From contig JAKMFK010000240.1 in NCBI GenBank assembly GCA_022425465.1, positions 1 to 12,245 of the forward strand: 12,245 nt of DNA, given 5' to 3'. This document shows positions 1 to 5,934 of this stretch, in pieces (within the stretch, counting starts at the first letter, position 1; each line of letters begins with the position of its first letter). The stretch comes from Bacteroidia bacterium. GTDB taxonomy: Bacteria > Bacteroidota > Bacteroidia > NS11-12g > UBA9320. The notes beneath the pieces are model-generated. The model worked only from the letters and a program-made list of their open reading frames with translations, ran no database searches and was not told the origin of the DNA. Made by a program: the position numbers and the translations under genes.

Positions 1-135
1 GGTCGGAGTTATGAAATTGACGATATGATTGCAAATACATTAGGGGCTATTCTAGGAATCGTTTTTATAACAATAACACAAAATTCACTAGCGTTAATTA
101 AAAAGTATTTACCTTTTCAGCAGAAAGGTAATTAA
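1..135 (+). CDS. VanZ-like family protein, C-terminal end only
   Basis: The window opens inside a reading frame that runs from base 1 to a TAA at 133-135, giving 44 residues. The visible part begins GRSYEIDDMIANTLGAILGI, which resembles the end of VanZ-family membrane proteins: a conserved R and acidic patch followed by D..aNt.Ga.lG and a hydrophobic helix. A last transmembrane helix covers roughly residues 12-27, and the tail is polar and basic (IKKYLPFQQKGN). VanZ-like proteins are small integral membrane proteins of mostly unknown function; only some are linked to glycopeptide tolerance. The gene lies 39 bases upstream of tonB on the same strand, so the two may be co-transcribed. The start is outside the window, so length and topology cannot be judged. 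Confidence 0.7.
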   Translation, partial: GRSYEIDDMIANTLGAILGIVFITITQNSLALIKKYLPFQQKGN

Positions 136-153
136 GGTATAAATTTTTTACGT

Positions 154-161
154 TAATTTTG
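154..161 (+). promoter_or_regulatory. Possible -7 promoter element of tonB
   Basis: TAATTTTG fits the Bacteroidota -7 consensus TAnnTTTG exactly and ends 13 bases before the tonB start. I see no convincing TTG/TTTG -33 box at the usual distance, and an element with six fixed positions arises often by chance in AT-rich DNA. It is therefore only a candidate. Confidence 0.25.
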
Positions 162-174
162 AATTACAAATCAC

Positions 175-852
175 ATGGAAGTTAAAAAGTATCCAAAACC
201 CGAAGTCAAAAACAAAAGAATTGACTTCTTCCTAACTGGGCTTGCTTTTTCTTTATTGGTTGTTTTTGGAGCTTTCTCATACACCGTTTATGACGATAGA
301 CCAGATCAATTAGAAAATATCATTATAGAGGAAGACCTGGTTGTTATGGAAAACACTGTTCAAGAAAAAAAACCACCTCCTCCACCTCCTCCACCAGAAA
401 TTGAAGTGGTAGAAGATGATGAAGAAATTGAAGAGGATCAACCTGAAATCGAAGACAATGAAATCGATCAGGATACGGAGATGGATTTATACGAACAAGA
501 AGAGGAAGAACCTGAAGAGACGAATGAGGTTTTTGAAATCTTTGATGTATCTGAAAAAGCATCTTTCCCAGGTGGCGATGCTGGTCTACAACGATTTATT
601 GCCGAAAATATCACCTTCCCTCCAATGGCATTAGAAAATGACATGCAAGGTACTGTTAATGTGATGTTTGTCGTAGATAAAAGTGGGAGGGTTCGAGACG
701 TAACCATCCTAGGAAGAAAAAAAGGATTTGGTTTAGAAGATGAAGCTATGCGAGTAATCAAATTAACTTCAGGCAAATGGCGACCAGCTAAACAACGAGA
801 CAAATCCGTAAATATGCGATTTAGAATTCCGGTGAAATTCCAAATATTCTAA
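175..852 (+). CDS. tonB: TonB family energy transducer
   Basis: This is a 225-residue TonB-type protein, which would couple the inner-membrane proton motive force (through ExbB/ExbD) to TonB-dependent outer-membrane transporters. A short basic N-terminus is followed by one membrane anchor at about residues 18-38. Then comes a periplasmic linker with eight prolines (67-74) and a very acidic stretch (about 75-119). The C-terminal TonB domain covers about 128-225, with the usual FPGG entry, a TFPPMALE segment near 147-154, G.V.V.FVVD.SG.V.D near 159-175, and a GKWRPA strand near 200-205. No exbB/exbD is visible here. The ATG at 175 puts the basic residues directly before the membrane helix. The linker is acidic immediately after the prolines, unlike the Pro/Lys-rich linkers of enterobacterial TonB. 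A strong terminator follows 23 bases after the stop. Confidence 0.95.
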   Translation: MEVKKYPKPEVKNKRIDFFLTGLAFSLLVVFGAFSYTVYDDRPDQLENIIIEEDLVVMENTVQEKKPPPPPPPPEIEVVEDDEEIEEDQPEIEDNEIDQDTEMDLYEQEEEEPEETNEVFEIFDVSEKASFPGGDAGLQRFIAENITFPPMALENDMQGTVNVMFVVDKSGRVRDVTILGRKKGFGLEDEAMRVIKLTSGKWRPAKQRDKSVNMRFRIPVKFQIF

Positions 853-874
853 TCATAAAAATTTCAACTATTTT

Positions 875-908
875 AAATCCCCTTGCTTTTGTAAGGGGAT
901 TTTTTTTT
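875..908 (+). terminator. Intrinsic terminator of tonB
   Basis: The stem AAATCCCCTT (875-884) pairs perfectly with AAGGGGATTT (893-902) across an 8-base loop, and the 3' arm runs into a T tract ending at 908. It lies 23 bases after the tonB stop codon. Confidence 0.93.
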
Positions 909-1152
909 GCTGTAGATAAATTCTACAACCATTTTAAAATTTATCACAAACCACTTATAATAAATCAACTGAAACAATTATAAGTGCTTACAAGCGATTA
1001 TAAACGTAAGTAAGTACTTAAAGTAATCCTATTTTTTGGTGCATGTATTCACTTTGTAGTGTTGTTCGAAAGGAGCAACAGAATTTAACTACATATAATA
1101 ATCGTCTCGCAAGAGGCACTTAACAAAACAATTTAAACACTTAACAATTATT
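909..1152 (+). other. Repeat-rich untranslated region upstream of ssb
   Basis: This 244-base AT-rich stretch holds no gene that I can support. It contains an unusual density of symmetrical sequence. TGTAGA-N5-TCTACA lies at 911-927. CACTTATAA-N17-TTATAAGTG, perfect over 9 bp, lies at 952-986. Two related 10-mers, TAAGTGCTTA (981-990) and TAAGTACTTA (1011-1020), are 30 bases apart. A direct repeat CACTTAACAA occurs at 1117-1126 and 1138-1147, just before the ssb start. The segment 1055-1117 can fold (separate entry). I find no exact TAnnTTTG on the plus strand; the nearest is TCACTTTG at 1049-1056. Confidence 0.6.
1055..1117 (+). ncRNA. Possible structured 5' leader of ssb mRNA
   Basis: Reading the plus strand as RNA, GTTGTTC (1061-1067) pairs with GAGCAAC (1073-1079) over a GAAAG loop with one G-U pair. 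The stem is extended directly below by TGTAGT (1055-1060) pairing with ACTACA (1088-1093), leaving an 8-base bulge on the 3' side. A second hairpin, GTCTC/GAGGC (1104-1108/1113-1117), has the GNRA tetraloop GCAA. The pairing is seen in the sequence. That it is transcribed and functional is inference, and I do not recognise a named RNA family. Confidence 0.35.
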
Positions 1153-1518
1153 ATGAACGCATTAAGAAACAAAGTACAATTGATCGGAAACCTAGGCATG
1201 AACCCAGAAATTAAAGAACTCGAAGGAGGTCGAAAAGTTGCAAAATTTACGCTTGCTACCAACGAAATTTACAAAAACCAAAAAGGAGAAAAGGTACAAG
1301 ACACCCAATGGCACAATATTGTAGCTTGGGGTAAAACAGCCTCGCTAATGGAAGAATTACTAACTAAAGGGAAGGAAGTTCTTGTAGAAGGAAAATTAAC
1401 TAACCGTAGTTGGGAGGATCAAGAGGGAAAGAAACGCTACATTACCGAAATCATTACCAGTGATTTTTTAATCTTAACACCAAAAGATTATGCCAAAACC
1501 GATAAAATTCCATTCTAA
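1153..1518 (+). CDS. ssb: Single-stranded DNA-binding protein (short form)
   Basis: A 121-residue SSB that would bind single-stranded DNA during replication, repair and recombination. Nearly the whole chain is one OB fold. It begins MNALRNKVQLIGNLG and has the strand KVAKFTLATN at 28-37, the QWHNIVAWGK block at 52-61 and the EVLVEGKL strand at 75-82. Aromatic residues W53, W60 and W87 suit stacking on bases. Only about 13 residues follow the fold, ending TDKIPF. This keeps the hydrophobic IPF tip that docks partner proteins but has a single acidic residue before it instead of the DDD of E. coli SSB, and the long disordered linker is missing. Bacteroidota often carry such a short SSB, sometimes with a longer paralogue elsewhere. 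The ATG at 1153 directly precedes the conserved first strand. A bidirectional terminator follows. Confidence 0.95.
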   Translation: MNALRNKVQLIGNLGMNPEIKELEGGRKVAKFTLATNEIYKNQKGEKVQDTQWHNIVAWGKTASLMEELLTKGKEVLVEGKLTNRSWEDQEGKKRYITEIITSDFLILTPKDYAKTDKIPF

Positions 1519-1537
1519 ATTGGAATCGTATCTAACT

Positions 1538-1570
1538 AAAAAAACCACTCGCTTGCGAGTGGTTTTTTTT
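1538..1570. terminator. Bidirectional terminator between ssb and bcp
   Basis: AAAACCACTCG (1541-1551) pairs perfectly with CGAGTGGTTTT (1556-1566) over a CTTG loop. It has A residues on the left flank from 1538 and T residues on the right flank to 1570. It can therefore end transcripts from both ssb (plus) and bcp (minus). Its right edge overlaps the last two bases of the bcp stop codon. Confidence 0.92.
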
Positions 1571-2024
1571 ATGCTTTTAAAATCTGATCCGTGTGTTCCT
1601 TGGTCTTGACTTTAGAAATTATTTCTTCGATAATTCCATTTTCATCAATGATAAAAGTCGTACGTGCTACACCCATATATTCTCTACCATACATACTTTT
1701 CTTGACCCAAACCCCATACATTTCACAGGTTTCTTTTTCAGTATCTGCTAGTAAATCAAAGGGTAAATCATACTTTTCAATAAACTTTTGGTGCTTTTTT
1801 TCACCATCTGGACTAACACCTAAAATAGCATAACCTTTACTCAAAAACTGATCATAGTTATCTCTCAAGTTACATGCCTCGGCAGTACACCCTGGTGTAT
1901 CATCTTTTGGATAAAAATAGAGTACTAATTTCTTACCTGCATAACTCGACAGTGAAACCTCATCTCCATTCTGATTAACTCCCTTAAATTCTGGAGCCTT
2001 GTCTCCTTGTTGTATATTTTTCAT
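1569..2024 (-). CDS. bcp: Thioredoxin-dependent thiol peroxidase (Bcp / peroxiredoxin Q)
   Basis: A 151-residue cytoplasmic peroxiredoxin of the Bcp/PrxQ type, which reduces hydrogen and alkyl hydroperoxides with electrons from thioredoxin. The N-terminus (GDKAPEF) leads into LVLYFYPKDDTPGCTAEACNLRD. C46 is the peroxidatic cysteine within the TPGCT motif, and C51, five residues later, is the resolving cysteine typical of PrxQ. The conserved arginine in VARTTFIID (about 120) also fits, and GVSPD and LLADTEKE are typical of the family. The length is normal. The gene lies 33 bases downstream of the M23 peptidase gene on the same strand, so read-through is possible, but it also has its own promoter-like sequence. 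The ATG at 2024 gives the standard N-terminus. A strong terminator sits at its end. Confidence 0.96.
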   Translation of the reverse strand: MKNIQQGDKAPEFKGVNQNGDEVSLSSYAGKKLVLYFYPKDDTPGCTAEACNLRDNYDQFLSKGYAILGVSPDGEKKHQKFIEKYDLPFDLLADTEKETCEMYGVWVKKSMYGREYMGVARTTFIIDENGIIEEIISKVKTKEHTDQILKA

Positions 2025-2034
2025 AATAGTGAAA

Positions 2035-2062
2035 CAAAATTATTGAAACTTAGATTATCAAA
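2035..2062 (-). promoter_or_regulatory. Candidate promoter for bcp
   Basis: On the minus strand, TTTG (2062-2059) is followed after 16 bases by TAATTTTG (2042-2035), an exact TAnnTTTG match. The spacing is slightly shorter than usual for Bacteroidota promoters. The -7 box ends 10 bases before the bcp ATG, so the leader would be very short. The element overlaps the last codons of the upstream peptidase gene. Confidence 0.35.
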
Positions 2063-3881
2063 GCATAATCTTTTGCTCAAATCGCGATTTATTATTTCGA
2101 TTGTCTTCTACAATGAGCTTGAGCATATATTCCCCAGGTTTAATCCAATTGGGGATAATCCCGGATATGATATTGGTCTTGGGTTCATATTCTGCTAAAA
2201 TCCATTTATCATCAATTGAACAAGTAAAACTCTTTATACCGCTCAAATTATCCGTCACTTTAAATCGATAAGTTTTACCCACCTGAATAGGTTTAATGGT
2301 AGGTGGAACATCATCATATCCAATCGCATATTCGCCTAGTGATCGTGTTTTAAATTTTAGCCTATTCCCATTAAGAACACCACCTTCATAATACCTTCGT
2401 GAACCCTCCATGCTAAAAGCACACAATTTGGATCCATAACTCAACCATTTTTCGGGAACAGTATAAGTGACATTAATGTATGAATGAAGTGGGGTGAAGG
2501 GATAATGCATTTGTAGGGTCTTACTCAGCATGTCTGGCTTCACATTTTTGATTTTCAACTTAAAATCGAAAGGATGATAGATGGATTTTTTAGGCACGTT
2601 AATATCCCATTCGTAGTATTGAATACGCGTATTGTTTTTTACCCGTTTGACTTCATTACCTCCACCCCCAACTGGTTGTGTAAATTCATTCCCATTTTTA
2701 TCTCCATGCAACACCCAAGACACCGAATCGATCATACCAGCATAATCTTTAAGGTACAATCGCATGACTACGGAATCTCCTTCTCCAATAATCACATTTC
2801 CATTATTTTTTTGCTGGTAATAAGGTAAAGGATTAAATCGCTCCTTGAAAAGGCGAACATAGGTTTTTCTATCTTTCCATTTCAAAAAAGGATCGATATG
2901 TGCATTGATGTACCGTCCTTGAGAAAAATTAAACTTATTTATTTGATATGAATAAACCAGCTGATTGTCAGCAGTAATCCAACAATAATTAATTCCTAAG
3001 ACATTTTTTTTGTCCGTGAAATAATCATTTGCCCACACCCCAAAGCTATACTTCCCAGGTTTGAGATTGATTGGTTTTTTCTTTTGAATTTGATCGCCCC
3101 ACTTACTGATCGTCATGTATGGATAATTCCCTGATGAATGAAGCACTTTTTGGTCTCTTTTATAAATACTAATTCGTTTAATTTCGGGCTTCAATTGATC
3201 TTTAATGGTAAGACCATGTAAAAGTGGATTCGTACTTTGTCCACTCGGATTTCTGATTTCAAAGTGCAAATGAGGACCGCCACTCCCACCAGTATTCCCA
3301 CTAAGGGCAATAATCTGTCCTTTTTTGACTGGCAATTCTCCTGATTTAGGGAACAACTCAATTTCAAATTTTCGTTGCTTGTATTGCCGGTCTTTTGCAT
3401 AATTGGCAATAGCTCCTTTAAATTGCTGTAAATGCCCATATACCGTTGTGTAACCATTGGTATGACGAACATATAAAACACGGCCATAACCTCGTGTGCT
3501 AATTTTAATACGTTCGATATAGCCATCAGCAGATGCACGAACATTCCAACCCTCAATACCACCAGTTCGCATATCCATACCTGCATGAAAATGATTTCCC
3601 CTCAATTCACAAAAACTACCCGAAATAAGGATATCCCCATCTAGAGGATTGACGAAATGATTAGTAGTGTAGCGATGAATTTGGTGTTTGAATTTATAGG
3701 GTTTTAAAACAATTTTTGGAGCAGGTGTTTTCTCCTCTTCAAATGATTCTTTTTCTAACGTTAATGGAGCTTTTGTAGAGTCTGAATCTGAAGTACTGGA
3801 ATTAGAATCCTGCGAAGAATCAGTACCACACCCCATAAGAATCATAATTAAATACCCTATGAAAATCCTATTTAAAAGCAT
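2058..3881 (-). CDS. M23 family (LytM-type) metallopeptidase, lipoprotein
   Basis: A 607-residue predicted lipoprotein. Its signal sequence ends in a lipobox (MILMGC) with the lipidated cysteine at C18, so the mature protein is anchored in the envelope. A Ser/Asp-rich linker (about 20-40) follows. The M23 domain covers about 75-225: H99 and D103 in HFHAGMD, YGHL at 148-151, and HLHFE at 204-208 with H206 as the third zinc ligand and H204 as a catalytic histidine. All key residues are present, so an active zinc endopeptidase acting on peptidoglycan cross-links is likely. The remaining 380 residues are beta-rich. Near 520-600 they contain a VPPTIKP entry and a DNLSGIKSF segment with Ig-like character, as in other long Bacteroidota M23 proteins. 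The function of that part is unknown. bcp follows after 33 bases. The spacer before the gene is divergent and carries a -7-like box at 3898-3905. Confidence 0.93.
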   Translation of the reverse strand: MLLNRIFIGYLIMILMGCGTDSSQDSNSSTSDSDSTKAPLTLEKESFEEEKTPAPKIVLKPYKFKHQIHRYTTNHFVNPLDGDILISGSFCELRGNHFHAGMDMRTGGIEGWNVRASADGYIERIKISTRGYGRVLYVRHTNGYTTVYGHLQQFKGAIANYAKDRQYKQRKFEIELFPKSGELPVKKGQIIALSGNTGGSGGPHLHFEIRNPSGQSTNPLLHGLTIKDQLKPEIKRISIYKRDQKVLHSSGNYPYMTISKWGDQIQKKKPINLKPGKYSFGVWANDYFTDKKNVLGINYCWITADNQLVYSYQINKFNFSQGRYINAHIDPFLKWKDRKTYVRLFKERFNPLPYYQQKNNGNVIIGEGDSVVMRLYLKDYAGMIDSVSWVLHGDKNGNEFTQPVGGGGNEVKRVKNNTRIQYYEWDINVPKKSIYHPFDFKLKIKNVKPDMLSKTLQMHYPFTPLHSYINVTYTVPEKWLSYGSKLCAFSMEGSRRYYEGGVLNGNRLKFKTRSLGEYAIGYDDVPPTIKPIQVGKTYRFKVTDNLSGIKSFTCSIDDKWILAEYEPKTNIISGIIPNWIKPGEYMLKLIVEDNRNNKSRFEQKIML

Positions 3882-4076
3882 AACACCATTTCTTAAACAA
3901 ATTTAACAACACAAAAAAACACCCATCATGAAGATGTGAACATCTATGTAATGATGCTAAAAATCTATACAGATTTGGAATTTAAATATTTATATATAAC
4001 TTAATTAAAAGCAAGTTTGATAATATTATTATCTATTATTTGATAATTATAGTATCTGTTATAAAATGCATAAATA
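3882..4076. other. Divergent AT-rich intergenic region with hairpins
   Basis: This 195-base spacer separates the minus-strand M23 gene from the plus-strand DUF1508-like gene, so it should hold both promoters. It carries a perfect inverted repeat AGATGT-GA-ACATCT (3932-3945), enclosed by CATCAT (3924-3929) and ATGATG (3951-3956). Directly beside it is AAATCT-ATAC-AGATTT (3961-3976). A 9-base direct repeat TTTGATAAT occurs at 4016-4024 and 4039-4047. No open reading frame here looks coding. Confidence 0.6.
3898..3905 (-). promoter_or_regulatory. Possible -7 promoter element of the M23 peptidase gene
   Basis: On the minus strand the sequence reads TAAATTTG, an exact TAnnTTTG match, 16 bases before the peptidase start codon. 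No clear -33 box is seen, so this is a weak candidate. Confidence 0.28.
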
Positions 4077-4454
4077 ATGAAACCAATATTCCAAATTACC
4101 AAGATCAAATCACGTTATACCCTACAGATGTATGATGAAGGTCAACATTTTATCTTGGGAAGCAAAGCGTTTGACGATTACAAATCCTGCATTGATTTTC
4201 TAGATCGATTAAGAGTTCACATGTGCTTCCAAACCAACTTTTCTCGATGCAAGAATGACCATGGTTTGTTCGGATTTGAAATACGAACATGTTGGGATGA
4301 TCTAATTGCATCAAGTGGATGGTATATATCTAGAGAAAAAAGAGAAGATGCCATGAACAAAGCCTTCCAATGCAACAAAGAAGCCATCTTCATCCATACT
4401 AATATACAAACCAAAAGAACACCTCAAATTACATCCATAACTGATGTTGCTTAA
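4077..4454 (+). CDS. Small protein resembling tandem DUF1508 (YegP-like) units
   Basis: A 125-residue protein without signal peptide or membrane segment, probably cytoplasmic. The second half (about 62-103) reads GLFGFEIRTCWDDLIASSGW, then a helix REKREDAMNKAF. This is the pattern of DUF1508/YegP units: a beta strand F.F.l, a turn, an IA.S..Y strand, then a helix. The first half (about 12-48) has the same order: SRYTLQMYDEGQHFILGSKAF, then a helix KSCIDFLDRL. I infer two diverged copies of the unit, as in YegP. The family has no established biochemical role. Five cysteines (38, 50, 58, 72, 99) are many for a cytoplasmic protein this small. The last 20 residues are polar and probably disordered. 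The ATG at 4077 is the natural start. The DUF2452 gene follows on the same strand after 92 bases. The gene is probably real, but the family assignment is moderate. Confidence 0.6.
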   Translation: MKPIFQITKIKSRYTLQMYDEGQHFILGSKAFDDYKSCIDFLDRLRVHMCFQTNFSRCKNDHGLFGFEIRTCWDDLIASSGWYISREKREDAMNKAFQCNKEAIFIHTNIQTKRTPQITSITDVA

Positions 4455-4514
4455 GCTTTCTCTTTTGAAAATTCGAATGATACCTATTTAGCCTTCCTAG
4501 GTTAATCAATAAAA

Positions 4515-4529
4515 CCAATCGGTGATTGG
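4515..4529. repeat. Short inverted repeat before the DUF2452 gene
   Basis: CCAATC-GGT-GATTGG is a perfect 6-bp inverted repeat with a 3-base centre, 17 bases before the downstream ATG. It has no T tract, so it is not a normal terminator. It could be an operator or a small leader hairpin. Confidence 0.4.
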
Positions 4530-4546
4530 CGTGTTTATCTATTCAA

Positions 4547-5002
4547 ATGAGTAAGAATAATGAAAATACCCCCTATTATACTGGGGATGCGAAGTTTTCA
4601 CCTATTCCACTTACGGTATCTTCTCCCCAGATCAAAGCCGAAAACAAGGGCAAAATCAAGGCTTCTGCTGTTGAAACCATGCAAAAACAGGCCAATCAAC
4701 AAATTGACATGTTAAAAAAACAAGCGGAAACCATCATGGAGCAAGTCCGAGAGATTGAAAATCGACTCCAAGTTTCGTATGGTATCTATGAGGCTGAAAT
4801 GAAGTTCACCCCCAAAATTGGCGAAGAATATCATCTGTACGAAAAGGATGGTGCTAAAATCCTATCGTTTATTTCTCCAGACGAATGGGGAAATAACATG
4901 CCCTACGATCACTTTTTAGCTAGTGTATTGCTACTTGCTGACCGTACTTGGGAAGTACGGGTGAAGCATAATGATGAGGCATTGCGGCTTACTTCGGATT
5001 GA
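4547..5002 (+). CDS. DUF2452 domain-containing protein
   Basis: A 151-residue soluble protein. A polar N-terminus (about 1-35) is followed by one long amphipathic helix (about 36-75, AVETMQKQANQQIDMLKKQA and onward) likely to form a coiled coil. The conserved DUF2452 core is GEEYHLYEKDG...LSFISPDEWG at about 92-115, and a final ADRTWEV segment lies near 131-137. Human C1orf50 carries the same YHLY...FS.LSP.EWG pattern, so the family spans bacteria and eukaryotes. Its function is unknown. The frame stays open back to a TTG at 4526, but the ATG at 4547 gives the more natural start MSKNNENT. The stop lies only 18 bases from the convergent rsgA stop, with no terminator between them. A strong 19-base hairpin sits inside the coding region at 4942-4960. 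Confidence 0.85.
   Translation: MSKNNENTPYYTGDAKFSPIPLTVSSPQIKAENKGKIKASAVETMQKQANQQIDMLKKQAETIMEQVREIENRLQVSYGIYEAEMKFTPKIGEEYHLYEKDGAKILSFISPDEWGNNMPYDHFLASVLLLADRTWEVRVKHNDEALRLTSD
4942..4960. repeat. Perfect hairpin inside the 3' end of the DUF2452 gene
   Basis: CCGTACTT-GGG-AAGTACGG is an 8-bp perfect inverted repeat with a 3-base loop, inside the codons for DRTWEVR and about 40 bases before the stop. There is no T tract on either strand. It lies where the transcripts of the convergent DUF2452 and rsgA genes would meet. Confidence 0.6.
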
Positions 5003-5020
5003 TATCAGCTAATCGCTACC

Positions 5021-5926
5021 TCACACCGTCACCTCTTCCAAAATACTCAAATAATTCACATAACGTGTAACCGCAATTTCTTGGTTTTCAACGGCCTTTA
5101 GGATTTGGCAATCCGGTTCTTCGGTGTGCAAGCAGTTACTATACTTACACCCCGATAATCGACTTCTCATCTCTGGAAAATAATGACTCACTTGATTGGG
5201 TTCGGTCTGCACCATTCCAAAGTCTTTTATGCCGGGGGTGTCAATAATCTTACTGCCTTGTTCTCCCAAGAACATTTGAGCAAACGTGGTCGTATGCCTT
5301 CCTTTGTGATACGAAGAAGAAATGGCACTTACTTTTTGGTTACTATCAGGTAGTATAGCGTTAATCAATGTCGATTTGCCCACTCCTGAATTTCCTGCCA
5401 ACAACACGCATTGACTACCAATGCTTTTTTTAATTTGGGATATATCATCTGAATTTAAAAAACTAACATTCTGAATTTCATACCCAATAAACGGATACAG
5501 TTCCATCAAATGCTCGCGGTGAAGTACCGCTTTTTTCGAATCCAAATCGCTTTTATTGAGTAGGATGGTTACGGGTATGTGATAAGCCTCCGCCGTTGCT
5601 AAAAAACGATCTATAAATCCTTGTGGTGTATGGGGTTTTGCTGGTGATACAATCAAAAAAGCACGATCTATATTGGCAGCAATAATCTGATACTGCTTGC
5701 TTAGTTTATTTGATTTTCGAACAATGCAATTCTGACGATCTTTAATCTCTTTGATTAGGTATTCATCTCCATCGTGATCCAAAATGACAACGTCTCCAAC
5801 AACTACTGGATTAGTACTTTTTAGGTTGAGGGTTCTGATTTTTCCCCTTAATCGGGCATCAACCTCTTCCCCATTTATTAATACCTTATACCAACTTCCC
5901 GTAGATTTTGTGACGATTCCTTGCAT
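5021..5926 (-). CDS. rsgA: Ribosome small subunit-dependent GTPase A
   Basis: A 301-residue circularly permuted GTPase that helps late maturation of the 30S ribosomal subunit. An N-terminal OB fold (about 1-70) binds rRNA. The GTPase motifs then come in permuted order: G4 NKSD at 124-127, G1 GNSGVGKS at 178-185, switch GRHTT at 209-213 and G3 DTPG at 229-232. The C-terminal zinc finger uses C260, C265, H267 and C273 in CKYSNCLHTEEPDC. All motifs are intact and the length is typical. It is the last gene of the minus-strand run, starting 8 bases after the metF stop. The ATG at 5926 gives the expected MQGIVTKSTG start. No terminator is visible after it; it meets the plus-strand DUF2452 gene 18 bases on. 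Confidence 0.97.
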   Translation of the reverse strand: MQGIVTKSTGSWYKVLINGEEVDARLRGKIRTLNLKSTNPVVVGDVVILDHDGDEYLIKEIKDRQNCIVRKSNKLSKQYQIIAANIDRAFLIVSPAKPHTPQGFIDRFLATAEAYHIPVTILLNKSDLDSKKAVLHREHLMELYPFIGYEIQNVSFLNSDDISQIKKSIGSQCVLLAGNSGVGKSTLINAILPDSNQKVSAISSSYHKGRHTTTFAQMFLGEQGSKIIDTPGIKDFGMVQTEPNQVSHYFPEMRSRLSGCKYSNCLHTEEPDCQILKAVENQEIAVTRYVNYLSILEEVTV

Positions 5927-5934
5927 GCATTCTG

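Noticed and set aside
3191..3586. A 131-codon minus-strand reading frame inside the M23 peptidase gene
   Set aside because: It lies in another frame of the well-supported catalytic domain, has no family features, and looks like a by-product of that gene's codons.
3882..4076. Small gene hidden in the spacer upstream of the DUF1508-like gene
   Set aside because: The only ATG-initiated frames are a few codons long, and the composition is simply AT-rich with hairpins.
4526..4546. TTG start adding seven residues to the DUF2452 protein
   Set aside because: The ATG at 4547 gives a natural N-terminus, and the added codons overlap the CCAATC/GATTGG inverted repeat, which is probably untranslated.
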